The translations under genes and the position numbers were made by a program. A stretch of 64,000 bases of DNA, from contig NZ_KI530745.1 in assembly GCF_000488255.1 (NCBI RefSeq), forward strand, positions 868,001-932,000. Direction: 5' to 3'. How positions within the stretch are numbered: the first letter of the stretch is position 1; each line of letters begins with the position of its first letter. Source of the stretch: Acinetobacter indicus CIP 110367. Lineage in GTDB: Bacteria > Pseudomonadota > Gammaproteobacteria > Pseudomonadales > Moraxellaceae. Positions 56,142 through 64,000 of the stretch are shown here, piece after piece. The notes below the pieces were generated by a model. The model saw only the letters and a program-made list of their open reading frames with translations. It did not search any database and was not told the origin of the DNA.

Positions 56142-56699
56142 ATGTTGACTGAACTCTCCCCTTTCTGGCTGCTGGCATTGGCCGCTGGATGCTGTCTTGT
56201 TGCGTTTATGCTGTTGGGTAAGATTTCCCGCTTTGTGCAGCAACTGTTTCGACCTTTTAAAAAAGGCAAAACCTATTGGGCGCGGGTCACTGCGGTCAGC
56301 GATGGCGATACCCTCACCCTGTACCGTTTTAATTTAAGACGTTCAGAAACCCGCATCCGCTTTGCCTATATTGATGCGCCAGAATCGAGTCAAAGTTATG
56401 GTCCGGAAACCCGGCGTCTGGTGAAAACCATGCTGCATCAGAAGGTGGTACGGATCAAAATTACCGATATTGACCGCTATGGCCGCCATGTTGGGGTGAT
56501 TTATCGCTACCGTAAAAATGTCAATGAAGAACTGGTCAAACGTGGTGCCGCCTGGGTCTATGAAGATTATATTCGTGATCGCAAGCAGCTGGCGCATATG
56601 CGTGCCTTACAGACTCAGGCCAGAGCGCGGAAAAAAGGACTCTGGAAAAGTAGCCGCCCGGTGCGGCCAAGTGTCTATCGCAAACAGAACCGTAAATAA
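56142..56699 (+). CDS. Membrane-anchored thermonuclease (SNase-like)
   Basis: A 185-residue protein with one N-terminal membrane helix (W-L-L-A-L-A-A-G-C-C-L-V) followed by a staphylococcal nuclease domain. Catalytic positions are visible: V-S-D-G-D-T near 54, R-I-R-F-A-Y-I-D-A-P-E near 73 and D-R-Y-G-R near 110. It would cleave DNA or RNA outside or at the membrane. The start at ATG 56142 is preferred over a TTG four codons upstream. Monocistronic. Confidence 0.83.
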   Translation: MLTELSPFWLLALAAGCCLVAFMLLGKISRFVQQLFRPFKKGKTYWARVTAVSDGDTLTLYRFNLRRSETRIRFAYIDAPESSQSYGPETRRLVKTMLHQKVVRIKITDIDRYGRHVGVIYRYRKNVNEELVKRGAAWVYEDYIRDRKQLAHMRALQTQARARKKGLWKSSRPVRPSVYRKQNRK

Positions 56700-56739
56700 A
56701 ATGCTCAGGTGAATTTTTAAAGTCCGAAGATGATTCAGC

Positions 56740-56847
56740 TTAATAAGCCCATTGCACCAGCAAACGAAAAGCTCCGGCAATCAGCGCCAACGCCACAAAA
56801 CCGGCCAGCCAGAGACCAATAAACCACAGCAGCTGTGTACGTTTCAT
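56740..56847 (-). CDS. DUF2474 small membrane peptide of cytochrome bd operon
   Basis: A 35-residue reading frame, ATG at 56847, beginning M-K-R-T-Q-L-L-W-F-I-G-L-W-L-A-G and forming one transmembrane helix. It lies 63 bases after cydB on the same strand, preceded by GGAGC. The pattern matches DUF2474 peptides found after CIO-type cydAB genes; by analogy with CydX it may stabilise the oxidase, but that is inference. Too short for routine gene calls. Confidence 0.8.
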   Translation of the reverse strand: MKRTQLLWFIGLWLAGFVALALIAGAFRLLVQWAY

Positions 56848-56910
56848 TGCGGCTCCTTGATGACTAAGGGAATAACTGACCTATAATGATGTGCTTCATG
56901 TCGATTTTCT

Positions 56911-57915
56911 TTAATGATAGCCATCATCCCCCACCCGGACTTTATGGCGAAAAATCCAATAGGACATCGCGCTATAACCTAGAATAATCGGAATTAAAAC
57001 TAGCGCGCCAATGAGGGTAAAACGCTGACTGCTTTCCGGCGCAGCCGCCTGCCAGAAGCTGACCGAGGGCGGAATAATATAAGGCCATAAACTGATTAAA
57101 AAGCCGCTATAGGCCAGAAATACCAAGGCCAGCGTATACAAAAACGGCCGAAACTGTTGCCGCTGCCGGCAGGCTTTTAAAGCCAGATAAGTAAAGGTCA
57201 GTACCAGTATTGGCACCGGAGAGAAATACAGTAACTGCGGCAGATTAAACCAGCGCTCGGCAATGTGCGGCTGGGTTATCGGGGTATAAATACTGACGGC
57301 TGCTAAAACAATCAATAGGCCGATCAACATCTTCGGCATTAAACGGTACATACGCTGCTGTAGCGCCTGATCGGTTTTAAAAATGAGCCAGCCACAACCT
57401 AAAGTGGCGTACAACATTACCACGCCAGCACCAGTAAACAGGCTAAACGGCGTTAACCAGTCCAAGCCATGGCCCGCATATACCCCCTGCTCGGTACGAA
57501 TACCCTGAATATAAGCGCCCAAAATTACGCCTTGTAAAAAGCTGCTCAAAACAGAGCCACCAATAAAAGCTTTGTCCCACCAGTGTTTGCTGCTGTTGGC
57601 CTTAAAACGAAACTCAAAGGCAACACCGCGAAAAATTAAGGCAATTACCATTAAAATGACCGGTAAATACAGGGCCGAAAGTACCGTGGCATAGGCCAAG
57701 GGAAAAGCGGCAAACAGGCTGGCGCCTCCCAGCACCATCCAGGTTTCATTGCCATCCCAAATTGGCGCGACGGTATTCATCATGACATCCCGCTCTGCCT
57801 GCTCGGGAAAAAATGGAAATAAAATCCCGATGCCCAAATCAAAGCCATCTAACACCACATACATCAGCACCGCGAAGGCAATAATTCCAATCCACAGCAA
57901 AGATAAATCCATCAT
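56911..57915 (-). CDS. cydB: Cytochrome bd ubiquinol oxidase subunit II
   Basis: A 334-residue membrane subunit with about eight hydrophobic segments. The start M-M-D-L-S-L-L-W-I-G and the G-F-D-L-G-I-G and W-D-G-N-E-T-W signatures near 25-60 are diagnostic for CydB/CioB. It forms the oxidase with CydA, reducing oxygen with quinol electrons. The ATG overlaps the cydA stop by four bases. Sits between cydA and the DUF2474 peptide. Confidence 0.94.
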   Translation of the reverse strand: MMDLSLLWIGIIAFAVLMYVVLDGFDLGIGILFPFFPEQAERDVMMNTVAPIWDGNETWMVLGGASLFAAFPLAYATVLSALYLPVILMVIALIFRGVAFEFRFKANSSKHWWDKAFIGGSVLSSFLQGVILGAYIQGIRTEQGVYAGHGLDWLTPFSLFTGAGVVMLYATLGCGWLIFKTDQALQQRMYRLMPKMLIGLLIVLAAVSIYTPITQPHIAERWFNLPQLLYFSPVPILVLTFTYLALKACRQRQQFRPFLYTLALVFLAYSGFLISLWPYIIPPSVSFWQAAAPESSQRFTLIGALVLIPIILGYSAMSYWIFRHKVRVGDDGYH

Positions 57916-59360
57916 GGCTCCTGCTCCTGTTTGGGACGCTCGACGGGCGGGTTGATCTGCTCGGTGACACTGCTTAATGGCCGTCTGGAGGCTTGAGTAA
58001 GCTCAGCATCAGAGGCTGATGATGGCGCTGAATGAATCAGTTCCGGCCCTTTGTGCATCAGTCTGAGCATGTAATAAATGCCCATCCCAAACACCACAAA
58101 ATACACCAGTACAAAAATCATCAAACTCAGGCCAACCTGCTCTGCAGATACTGGCGATAAGGCATCTTCGGTACGTAATACCCCATAGACCACCCACGGC
58201 TGGCGGCCGACTTCTGTGGTAAACCAGCCGGCCAATAAGGCAATAAAACCAGAGGGCCCCATCCATAGGGCAAAACGCTGAAAGCGACGATGTTCATATA
58301 AACGCTGCCGTTTACGTAGCCACAATCCCCACAGCGCCAGAATCAGCATCAGCACGCCTAAGCCGACCATAATCCGGAAACTCCAGAACACAATGGTCGA
58401 ATTGGGCCGATCTTCCGGGGCAAATTCTTTTAAACCGGTCACGGTGCCATCCAGCGAATGGGTCAGAATTACGCTGCCCAAGTTGGAAATCGCCAGCACA
58501 TATTTGGTTTCTTCGGCCTGCATATCTGGAATACCAAACAGATACAGCGGCATGCCTTTCTCATGATTGGTATCCCAATGCCCTTCCATCGCTGCCAGTT
58601 TGGCTGGTTGATGTTGCAGGGTATTCAAGCCATGTAAATCGCCCACCAGCACCTGTAAGGGAGTTAAGATCAGCATCAGCCACAAGGCCATTGAAAACGA
58701 GGTTTTTACCAATGCATCCCGACGGCCTTTAAGTAAATGCCAAGCGGCCGTGGCAGCCACCAGCAAAGCAGAGACCAAAAAGGCAGCAATGGCCATATGC
58801 GCCAGCCGATACAGGAATGACGGATTAAAGACAATGGCCCACCAGTCCTGTGGCACCAGAATGCCATTTTCGATGCTGAAACCTTGCGGAGTTTGCATCC
58901 AGCTATTGGCTGATAAAATCCAGAACATGGAAATACAGGTGCCAATTGCGACCATTAAAGTCGAGAAAAAATGTGCTTTAGGTCCCACCCGTCCCCAACC
59001 AAACAGCATGATGCCGAGAAAACCCGCTTCCAAAAAGAAAGCGGTGAGCACTTCATAGGCCAATAATGGTCCGGTGACACTGCCGGCGATACGGGAAAAT
59101 TCACTCCAGTTGGTGCCAAACTGATAGCTCATGACAATGCCAGAAACCACCCCCATGGCAAAGGCGACCGCAAAAATCTTGACCCAGAATTTAAACAGGT
59201 CCTGATAAATCGGATTACGACTGCGTAACCAGCGCCATTCCAGAATCGCCAGAAAACTGGCCAGACCAATGGAAATGGCCGGAAAAATGATATGAAACGA
59301 AACTGTAAAGGCAAACTGAATCCGGGCCAGTTCCAGCGCGGTAAAACCGAGGGTCATCAT
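57912..59360 (-). CDS. cydA: Cytochrome bd ubiquinol oxidase subunit I, short-Q-loop type
   Basis: About 482 residues and nine hydrophobic segments, haem-binding subunit. Haem ligands: His in F-H-I-I-F-P near residue 20 and Met in the later G-L-... region; G-R-Q-P-W-V-V-Y-G near 390 is a family signature. It is shorter than the 522-residue E. coli CydA, fitting the short Q-loop, cyanide-insensitive CioA type, which DUF2474 association also supports. ATG at 59360 follows AAAGG; TTG at 59372 is less likely. Confidence 0.93.
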   Translation of the reverse strand: MMTLGFTALELARIQFAFTVSFHIIFPAISIGLASFLAILEWRWLRSRNPIYQDLFKFWVKIFAVAFAMGVVSGIVMSYQFGTNWSEFSRIAGSVTGPLLAYEVLTAFFLEAGFLGIMLFGWGRVGPKAHFFSTLMVAIGTCISMFWILSANSWMQTPQGFSIENGILVPQDWWAIVFNPSFLYRLAHMAIAAFLVSALLVAATAAWHLLKGRRDALVKTSFSMALWLMLILTPLQVLVGDLHGLNTLQHQPAKLAAMEGHWDTNHEKGMPLYLFGIPDMQAEETKYVLAISNLGSVILTHSLDGTVTGLKEFAPEDRPNSTIVFWSFRIMVGLGVLMLILALWGLWLRKRQRLYEHRRFQRFALWMGPSGFIALLAGWFTTEVGRQPWVVYGVLRTEDALSPVSAEQVGLSLMIFVLVYFVVFGMGIYYMLRLMHKGPELIHSAPSSASDAELTQASRRPLSSVTEQINPPVERPKQEQEP

Positions 59361-59736
59361 GGCACCTTTCAAAAGGTCGAGCTGCGCTCAGGGTGTAGAG
59401 TTTTAAATATAGCGTTTTGAATTTTTCTCATCGCGCTTCAGCATAAGACGAAGTTGTATAGGCCTTGTGTAGGCTTTTGATCAAGAATCTTTAAGCGAGT
59501 AATTTCTGCAACTGATGAGTTTTTTTGGAAGATAGAAGCGCTGATTTTTTATTCTTGCGGTTTATCAGCTGGATAGACAGGACTGGATGAGAGGAATTTT
59601 TGTAGTTCAGTTGATTGACCTTAACGCTGCTTAACAAATCTATAGCAATACACGTTGCCCCCTCATCTTTTATCATCTGTTTTTTTGAATCCTTCGCTGG
59701 CTTCCCTACTTGAAAAAAATTCCGAACAGGCGTACA
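59361..59736. other. Intergenic region between cydA and the marR gene
   Basis: Divergent promoter region of the oxidase operon and the MarR gene. It holds TTGATCAA at 59477-59484, an FNR-like half-site pair without the usual spacer, and no gene that I would support. Confidence 0.45.
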
Positions 59737-59767
59737 TTGACTTTGTTTTAGTTACCCTAGTTAACTA
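59737..59767 (+). promoter_or_regulatory. marR promoter with TAGTTAACTA operator
   Basis: A -35 element TTGACT (59737-59742) lies upstream of a perfect ten-base palindrome TAGTTAACTA (59758-59767), which covers the expected -10 area and ends nine bases before the marR ATG. A partial copy, TTAGTTA, lies just before it. Autorepression by MarR is the simple reading. Confidence 0.5.
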
Positions 59768-59775
59768 TTTTTTTT

Positions 59776-60219
59776 ATGCCAAGCTCTCCCTTAAAATTTC
59801 GTACCGCCTTATTACGCTGCGCACGTCTGTTCAGCGATGAAGTTAATACCCTGTTATTGCCGCATCAGCTTAATTATTCCTTGTGGCAGGTGTTATATGT
59901 CATTCATTTAAAACAGCAATGTACCCAGGTGGATATTGCCGCCTATTTAAAGGTGTCCAAACCGAGCATCACCAAACGTATCCGGGTGTTGCTGGACTTA
60001 GGTTTAATTCAGCAACTTGAAAGTAGTGATAAACGGCAGAAATGCCTGACTTTTAGCTCTCACGGGCAGGAACTTTTCAAGCATTGTTCCACCCAGATTG
60101 ATCAGTTTGAACAACAGCTGCTGCAGTCTTTTACAGTTACGGACATCGCCCATACCCGCGAGATCCTTAATCAGCTGAGTGAACAGTTACAACCGACCCT
60201 ACAAGGTGAAGACAAATGA
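59776..60219 (+). CDS. MarR-family transcriptional regulator
   Basis: A 147-residue winged-helix dimeric repressor; the recognition helix lies at K-V-S-K-P-S-I-T-K-R-I-R-V-L (about 58-71) and the wing near S-S-D-K-R-Q-K. It overlaps the following MFS gene by four bases (ATGA), so both are one operon, and it probably represses itself and the transporter through the palindrome before its ATG. Ligand unknown. Confidence 0.87.
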   Translation: MPSSPLKFRTALLRCARLFSDEVNTLLLPHQLNYSLWQVLYVIHLKQQCTQVDIAAYLKVSKPSITKRIRVLLDLGLIQQLESSDKRQKCLTFSSHGQELFKHCSTQIDQFEQQLLQSFTVTDIAHTREILNQLSEQLQPTLQGEDK

Positions 60220-61424
60220 GTTCAGCACAAGCACCGCTATGGACCAGAAACTTTATCCTGGTCGGCCTGATCAATTTTCAACTGGTACTGATTTTTTATC
60301 TATTGGTGATTGTGATTGTCGGTTATGCCGTGGCGGAATTAAATGCCAGCATTGCCGAAGCCGGTTTAATTTCAGGACTGTTTATTGTCGGCACCTTATT
60401 TGGCCGTCTGCTGATTGGCAAATGCCTACAGCGTTTCGGTTATCGTAGCACCCTGCTTTTTGGGCTGGCCGGTTTCTTGCTGCTTTCCTTAGGCTATTTT
60501 ATAGAGATGGGGGTGACTGCCCTGCTCGGCATCCGTTTTATTCATGGCTTTATGATGGGAGTCGCCTCTACCGTACTCGGCACAGTCATCGCACAAACTC
60601 TGCCGCCCACCCGCCGTGGTGAAGGTATTGGCTATTACAGCATGAGCAGCACCCTGGGTACGGCGATTGGTCCTTTTGTCGCGATCTGGATGATGCTGCA
60701 CACCAGTTATCAGACGATTTTTAGCTTATCCAGTGTCTTGGCGCTGGGCTGTCTGGTAGTGGCCTGTTTTATCCGGATGCCGAACCTGGCGCAGCCTAAA
60801 CCTGCAGCCACCGCGACAGCAGGCAAAGGTTTTGGCTTCTGGACCCAGTATCTGGAAAAGAATGCGCTGCCCATTTCCCTGATTATGCTGTTTGCTTCCA
60901 TCTGTTATTCCGGCGTGCTGTCATTTATTAACTTTTACGCCAAGGAAATTGATCTGGTCGAAGCCGCGTCCTTATTCTTTTTAATGTATGCAATCGCCAT
61001 TTTGTTTTCGCGTCCGTTTACCGGGCGGCTTATGGATCGTAAAGGTGAAAATATCATTATGTATCCCGCCTTTATTGTGATGGCGATTGCCCTGTTTTTA
61101 CTAAGTCAGGCGCATAACTCCAGTATGCTACTGCTTTGTGCCGGCTTGCTCGGTCTGGGCTATGGCAATATTCAATCGGTCTGTCAGACTATTGCGGTCA
61201 AAAGTACCTCACTGGAACGTATGGGACTGGCGACCTCGACCTATTTTATCTGTCTGGATGCAGGGCTGGGCTTCGGGCCGTATTTGATCGGAATCGCGCT
61301 GAAATCGGTTAGTTATGCGCAGATGTATTTCTATAGTGCCATCGCCGCGCTGTTGTGTTTAGGCCTGTATTATCTGCTACATGGTCGTCATGCTCAGCAG
61401 GTGCAGCCACAGTTATCACGCTAA
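60216..61424 (+). CDS. MFS transporter controlled by MarR
   Basis: A 402-residue major facilitator protein with 12 hydrophobic segments; G-R-L-L-I-G-K-C-L-Q-R-F-G-Y-R near 70 and G-R-L-M-D-R-K-G-E-N near 270 are the loop motifs. Its ATG overlaps the marR stop. Organisation suggests an efflux pump induced by its substrate. It resembles the MFS protein at 34424 in loop 8-9 and overall layout. Confidence 0.85.
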   Translation: MSSAQAPLWTRNFILVGLINFQLVLIFYLLVIVIVGYAVAELNASIAEAGLISGLFIVGTLFGRLLIGKCLQRFGYRSTLLFGLAGFLLLSLGYFIEMGVTALLGIRFIHGFMMGVASTVLGTVIAQTLPPTRRGEGIGYYSMSSTLGTAIGPFVAIWMMLHTSYQTIFSLSSVLALGCLVVACFIRMPNLAQPKPAATATAGKGFGFWTQYLEKNALPISLIMLFASICYSGVLSFINFYAKEIDLVEAASLFFLMYAIAILFSRPFTGRLMDRKGENIIMYPAFIVMAIALFLLSQAHNSSMLLLCAGLLGLGYGNIQSVCQTIAVKSTSLERMGLATSTYFICLDAGLGFGPYLIGIALKSVSYAQMYFYSAIAALLCLGLYYLLHGRHAQQVQPQLSR

Positions 61425-61438
61425 CGAAAGCAACACGC

Positions 61439-62419
61439 TTAAAACCGCCGGCCAAAGCGCTGGCGGTATTCCATTGGGGTTAGGCCGGTTTTCTTGCGAA
61501 ATAAACGCCGGAATGAACTCGGATCTTCATAGCCCACCATTTGCATAATCCGGTCAATCGGCTGCTCGGTTTCTTCCAGCCGTTTTTGCGCAGCTTCAAT
61601 ACGAATAGCCTGCACATACTGATTCGGCGCCACATCTAACACTGCTTTAAAACGGCGAATGAGCGTGCGCGGGCTGATATTAAAGCGCGCCGCCACATCT
61701 TCCATATTCAAGTTTTCACTAAAATGCTGCTCCAGCCAATGCTGGATTTCTTTTACCAAACCATCCTGATGTGGCTTGCTCATACGCATCAAGGAATAGG
61801 ACAACTGGTTGTCACGGCGAAAATCCAGCACAAAGGATTTGGCCGTCTGAATGGCAATTTCAAAGCCATAAAAACGTTCAATTAAATGTAGCCCCAAATC
61901 GAACCAGGCCAACCCGCCACCGGCACAATAGACATGATCGGACTGGGTAATCAGGCGATCCGCCTGCAAATGGACCTCCGGATAGCGCTGCTGGAACTGA
62001 TCTTTAAAACCCCAATGCGTGGTGGCACTGCGGCCCTGTAAAATTCCGGCTTCGGCCAGAAAAAAATTCCCGGTACAGTTTCCGGCAATCAGGCATTGAG
62101 CTTGATCGGCCTGTTGCAGAACATTCATGAGAGACTGATTTTTTTCCAGAATCTGCTCGATGGAACCGGCCAAAGTCGGAATCACCAGCAAATCGGCCTG
62201 CTGGATTTCACTATAGGCCAGATGCGCCTCAATGCGTAAACCATTACTGCATTGCACCGTTTCTCCCTGTGGCGAGGCAATCTGCACCTGAAACAAACGC
62301 TGGATGTCCTGTTTCTGAATCCGGTTCCAGCTAATGCCGGCCAGACTGAATAAATCGGCCACACCGGTTATGGCCGAAGCCAGTGCACCATCATAGGCCA
62401 GAATAAAAACCCGCTTCAT
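61439..62419 (-). CDS. GlxA-family AraC regulator (DJ-1/PfpI plus HTH)
   Basis: A 326-residue protein. The N-terminal two thirds is a DJ-1/PfpI-like domain (A-G-N-C-T-G-N-F nucleophile-elbow region near 118, without evident enzyme use); the C-terminal 90 residues carry the AraC double helix-turn-helix (M-E-D-V-A-A-R-F-N-I-S-P-R-T-L-I-R-R-F). Such regulators often control amine or quaternary ammonium catabolism. It is divergent from the acyl-CoA dehydrogenase gene at 62534 and may regulate it. Confidence 0.87.
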   Translation of the reverse strand: MKRVFILAYDGALASAITGVADLFSLAGISWNRIQKQDIQRLFQVQIASPQGETVQCSNGLRIEAHLAYSEIQQADLLVIPTLAGSIEQILEKNQSLMNVLQQADQAQCLIAGNCTGNFFLAEAGILQGRSATTHWGFKDQFQQRYPEVHLQADRLITQSDHVYCAGGGLAWFDLGLHLIERFYGFEIAIQTAKSFVLDFRRDNQLSYSLMRMSKPHQDGLVKEIQHWLEQHFSENLNMEDVAARFNISPRTLIRRFKAVLDVAPNQYVQAIRIEAAQKRLEETEQPIDRIMQMVGYEDPSSFRRLFRKKTGLTPMEYRQRFGRRF

Positions 62420-62533
62420 GCTTTCTTCCCAAATGTCGTTTTTGGCTCCTTGAGTGTCATTATTGACAATTTATCTGCCAATACAAGTCTTGTTAAGCTA
62501 AGAGCAATCAATAAAAACAGGTAACGGCATCCC

Positions 62534-64000
62534 ATGACCGCACTCATCAATCAAAAAGATCTGGATTTTTTACTCTATCAGGTATTTTCAGCCGAACAGC
62601 TGACCCAGCTGGAACGTTATCAGGAACATGACAAAGCCACCTTCGACAGTATTTTAGATACGGCGCGCGGCATTGCAGCAGACTATTTTGCCCCGCACAA
62701 TGCCAAAGGCGATGCACAAGAACCGCATTTTGATGGTACACAGGTACATACCATTGCCGAAGTGAAACAGGCCTGGCAACAGTTTGCCCAGGCCGGTCTG
62801 TTATGTGCCCAGCATGATTATGATCAGGGCGGTATGCAGCTTCCCACACTGATTAATATGGCTGCCAATGCCTATTTTATGTCGGCCAATCCTGCCACCG
62901 TGGCTTATTCATTTTTAACCGCCGCCGCAGCGAATCTGATTCAGGCCTTCGGTACCGAGCAGCAGAAACAGACCTTTGTCCCGTCGATGTTCAATGGCCG
63001 CTTTTCCGGCACCATGGCCATGACCGAGCCGAATGTCGGTTCCTCTCTGGGTGATCTGACCACCAAAGCCATTCCACAAGCTGATGGCAGCTACAAAATT
63101 AAAGGCCAGAAAATGTTTATTTCTGGGGGTGATCAGGACATTACTGAAAATATTGTGCATCTGGTGCTGGCGCGGATTCAGGATGCGCCACAAGGTGTCA
63201 AAGGCATTTCCCTGTTTATTGTGCCGAAATTCCTGACCAATGAAGATGGCACGCTGGGTGAACGCAATGATGTCAAACTGGCTGGCCTGTTACATAAAAT
63301 GGGCTATCGCGGGACAACATCGACTGTGCTGAATTTTGGTGAAAATAACCAATGCTTAGGCTATTTGATTGGTGAAGCTGGTCAGGGCCTGAAATATATG
63401 TTCAAAATGATGAACGAGGCGCGTGTCGGTGTTGGGCTGGGCGCCGCGATGATCGGTTATCGCGGTTATTTGGAATCGCTGGAATATGCCAGAAACCGTC
63501 CGCAAGGCCGACTGGCCAATGAAAAAAATAGCGATAGCAAACCGGTCAATATTATTGAACATAGCGATGTGAAACGGATGCTATTAGCGCAAAAGGCCTA
63601 TGTAGAAGGTGCTTTGGCACTGTGCCTGTTTGCCGCGCGACTGATTGATGAACATCAGGCGGGTGGCTCGGAAGATAGCGCCATTCTGCTCGATCTGATT
63701 ACACCTGTGGTCAAGTCCTTCCCTTCTGCCTATGGCCCGAAAGCCAATGATCTGGCAATTCAGGTGCTCGGCGGTGCCGGCTATACCCGTGATTATCCAG
63801 TAGAACAGTATTATCGGGATAATCGCTTAAATCCGATTCATGAAGGCACTTTTGGTATTCAGTCACTGGATTTACTCGGGCGTAAATTATGGCAGCACAA
63901 TGGCAAAGGCTTAAATCTGCTGATGCAACGCATCAACACCACGCTGGAACAGATTCAGCATCCAACCATTCTGGATCTGTCTAGCAAATTCTGCAAACAT
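62534..64000 (+). CDS. Acyl-CoA dehydrogenase, C-terminus cut by window end
   Basis: The first 489 residues of an acyl-CoA dehydrogenase open to the window edge. M-A-M-T-E-P-N-V-G-S-S near residue 158 binds flavin and substrate; Q-V-L-G-G-A-G-Y-T-R-D near 413 and H-E-G-T-F-G-I-Q near 437 are the C-terminal motifs. The long N-terminus and extension past 450 fit the roughly 600-residue family with an extra C-terminal domain. Different from the 413-residue enzyme at 53668. Divergent from the GlxA-type regulator. Confidence 0.88.
   Translation, partial: MTALINQKDLDFLLYQVFSAEQLTQLERYQEHDKATFDSILDTARGIAADYFAPHNAKGDAQEPHFDGTQVHTIAEVKQAWQQFAQAGLLCAQHDYDQGGMQLPTLINMAANAYFMSANPATVAYSFLTAAAANLIQAFGTEQQKQTFVPSMFNGRFSGTMAMTEPNVGSSLGDLTTKAIPQADGSYKIKGQKMFISGGDQDITENIVHLVLARIQDAPQGVKGISLFIVPKFLTNEDGTLGERNDVKLAGLLHKMGYRGTTSTVLNFGENNQCLGYLIGEAGQGLKYMFKMMNEARVGVGLGAAMIGYRGYLESLEYARNRPQGRLANEKNSDSKPVNIIEHSDVKRMLLAQKAYVEGALALCLFAARLIDEHQAGGSEDSAILLDLITPVVKSFPSAYGPKANDLAIQVLGGAGYTRDYPVEQYYRDNRLNPIHEGTFGIQSLDLLGRKLWQHNGKGLNLLMQRINTTLEQIQHPTILDLSSKFCKH

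Noticed and set aside
59477..59484. TTGATCAA near the cydA start as an FNR/Anr box
   Set aside because: Lacks the four-base spacer between TTGAT and ATCAA half-sites; probably chance.
59491..59676. Minus-strand frame of 61 codons between cydA and marR
   Set aside because: Low-complexity Lys/Ser/Leu content, no ribosome site, and located in a divergent promoter region.

Overview
The window reads as a chromosomal segment of a gamma-proteobacterium, most probably an Acinetobacter (Moraxellaceae). This is inferred from gene content and protein character: NasTS-type nitrate assimilation, a MoaC-MoaB fusion, PlsB, PilU, an hpd-permease-aminotransferase tyrosine cluster, CydAB with a DUF2474 peptide, AraC/GlxA regulators, and a moderate, AT-leaning base composition. 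I saw no rRNA, tRNA, insertion sequence, CRISPR array or prophage; this is core or stable accessory chromosome.

Left part (1-19.3 kb): nitrate assimilation and molybdenum cofactor. A partial Rieske oxygenase gene and a divergent LysR gene sit at the edge. On the minus strand follow moaA-moaD-moaE-moaCB-moeA-modA-modB-modC (cofactor synthesis and molybdate uptake) and, upstream of that, narK-nirB-(nirD fused to an FAD reductase)-nasA-mobA. The divergent plus-strand pair nasT-nasS encodes an ANTAR antiterminator and its nitrate-sensing partner. Both sides of the narK/nasT intergenic region carry good sigma-54 promoters, and the narK leader contains two hairpins with hexaloops of the ANTAR-target type.

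Middle part (19.3-36.9 kb): cysK, plsB, an ArsR regulator with a two-cysteine spacing like persulfide sensors next to a SulP transporter, sstT, a YoaK-type protein, a DUF2058 protein, a YbdG-type mechanosensitive channel, a periplasmic OB-fold protein, an ABC exporter with a MaoC hydratase, an AraC regulator, a lone gcvH, an MFS transporter and a pilU not accompanied by pilT.

Aromatic amino acid part (37.1-42.9 kb): DAHP synthase on the minus strand is preceded by a complete transcription attenuator: promoter, 18-residue leader peptide rich in Tyr, Phe and Trp, alternative hairpins and a terminator. Divergently, hpd, an amino-acid permease and an aromatic aminotransferase form a tyrosine catabolic operon behind a perfect palindromic operator.

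Right part (42.9-64 kb): a PAS-GGDEF-EAL protein, glutathione-dependent formaldehyde dehydrogenase, a phospholipase D lipoprotein, several small enzymes, an operon of acyl-CoA dehydrogenase, APH-like kinase, histidine phosphatase and SDR with a divergent LysR regulator (possible 4-hydroxy acid catabolism), a thermonuclease, the cyanide-insensitive-type cytochrome bd operon with a 35-residue DUF2474 peptide, a MarR-MFS pair, a GlxA-type AraC regulator and an acyl-CoA dehydrogenase cut by the window end.
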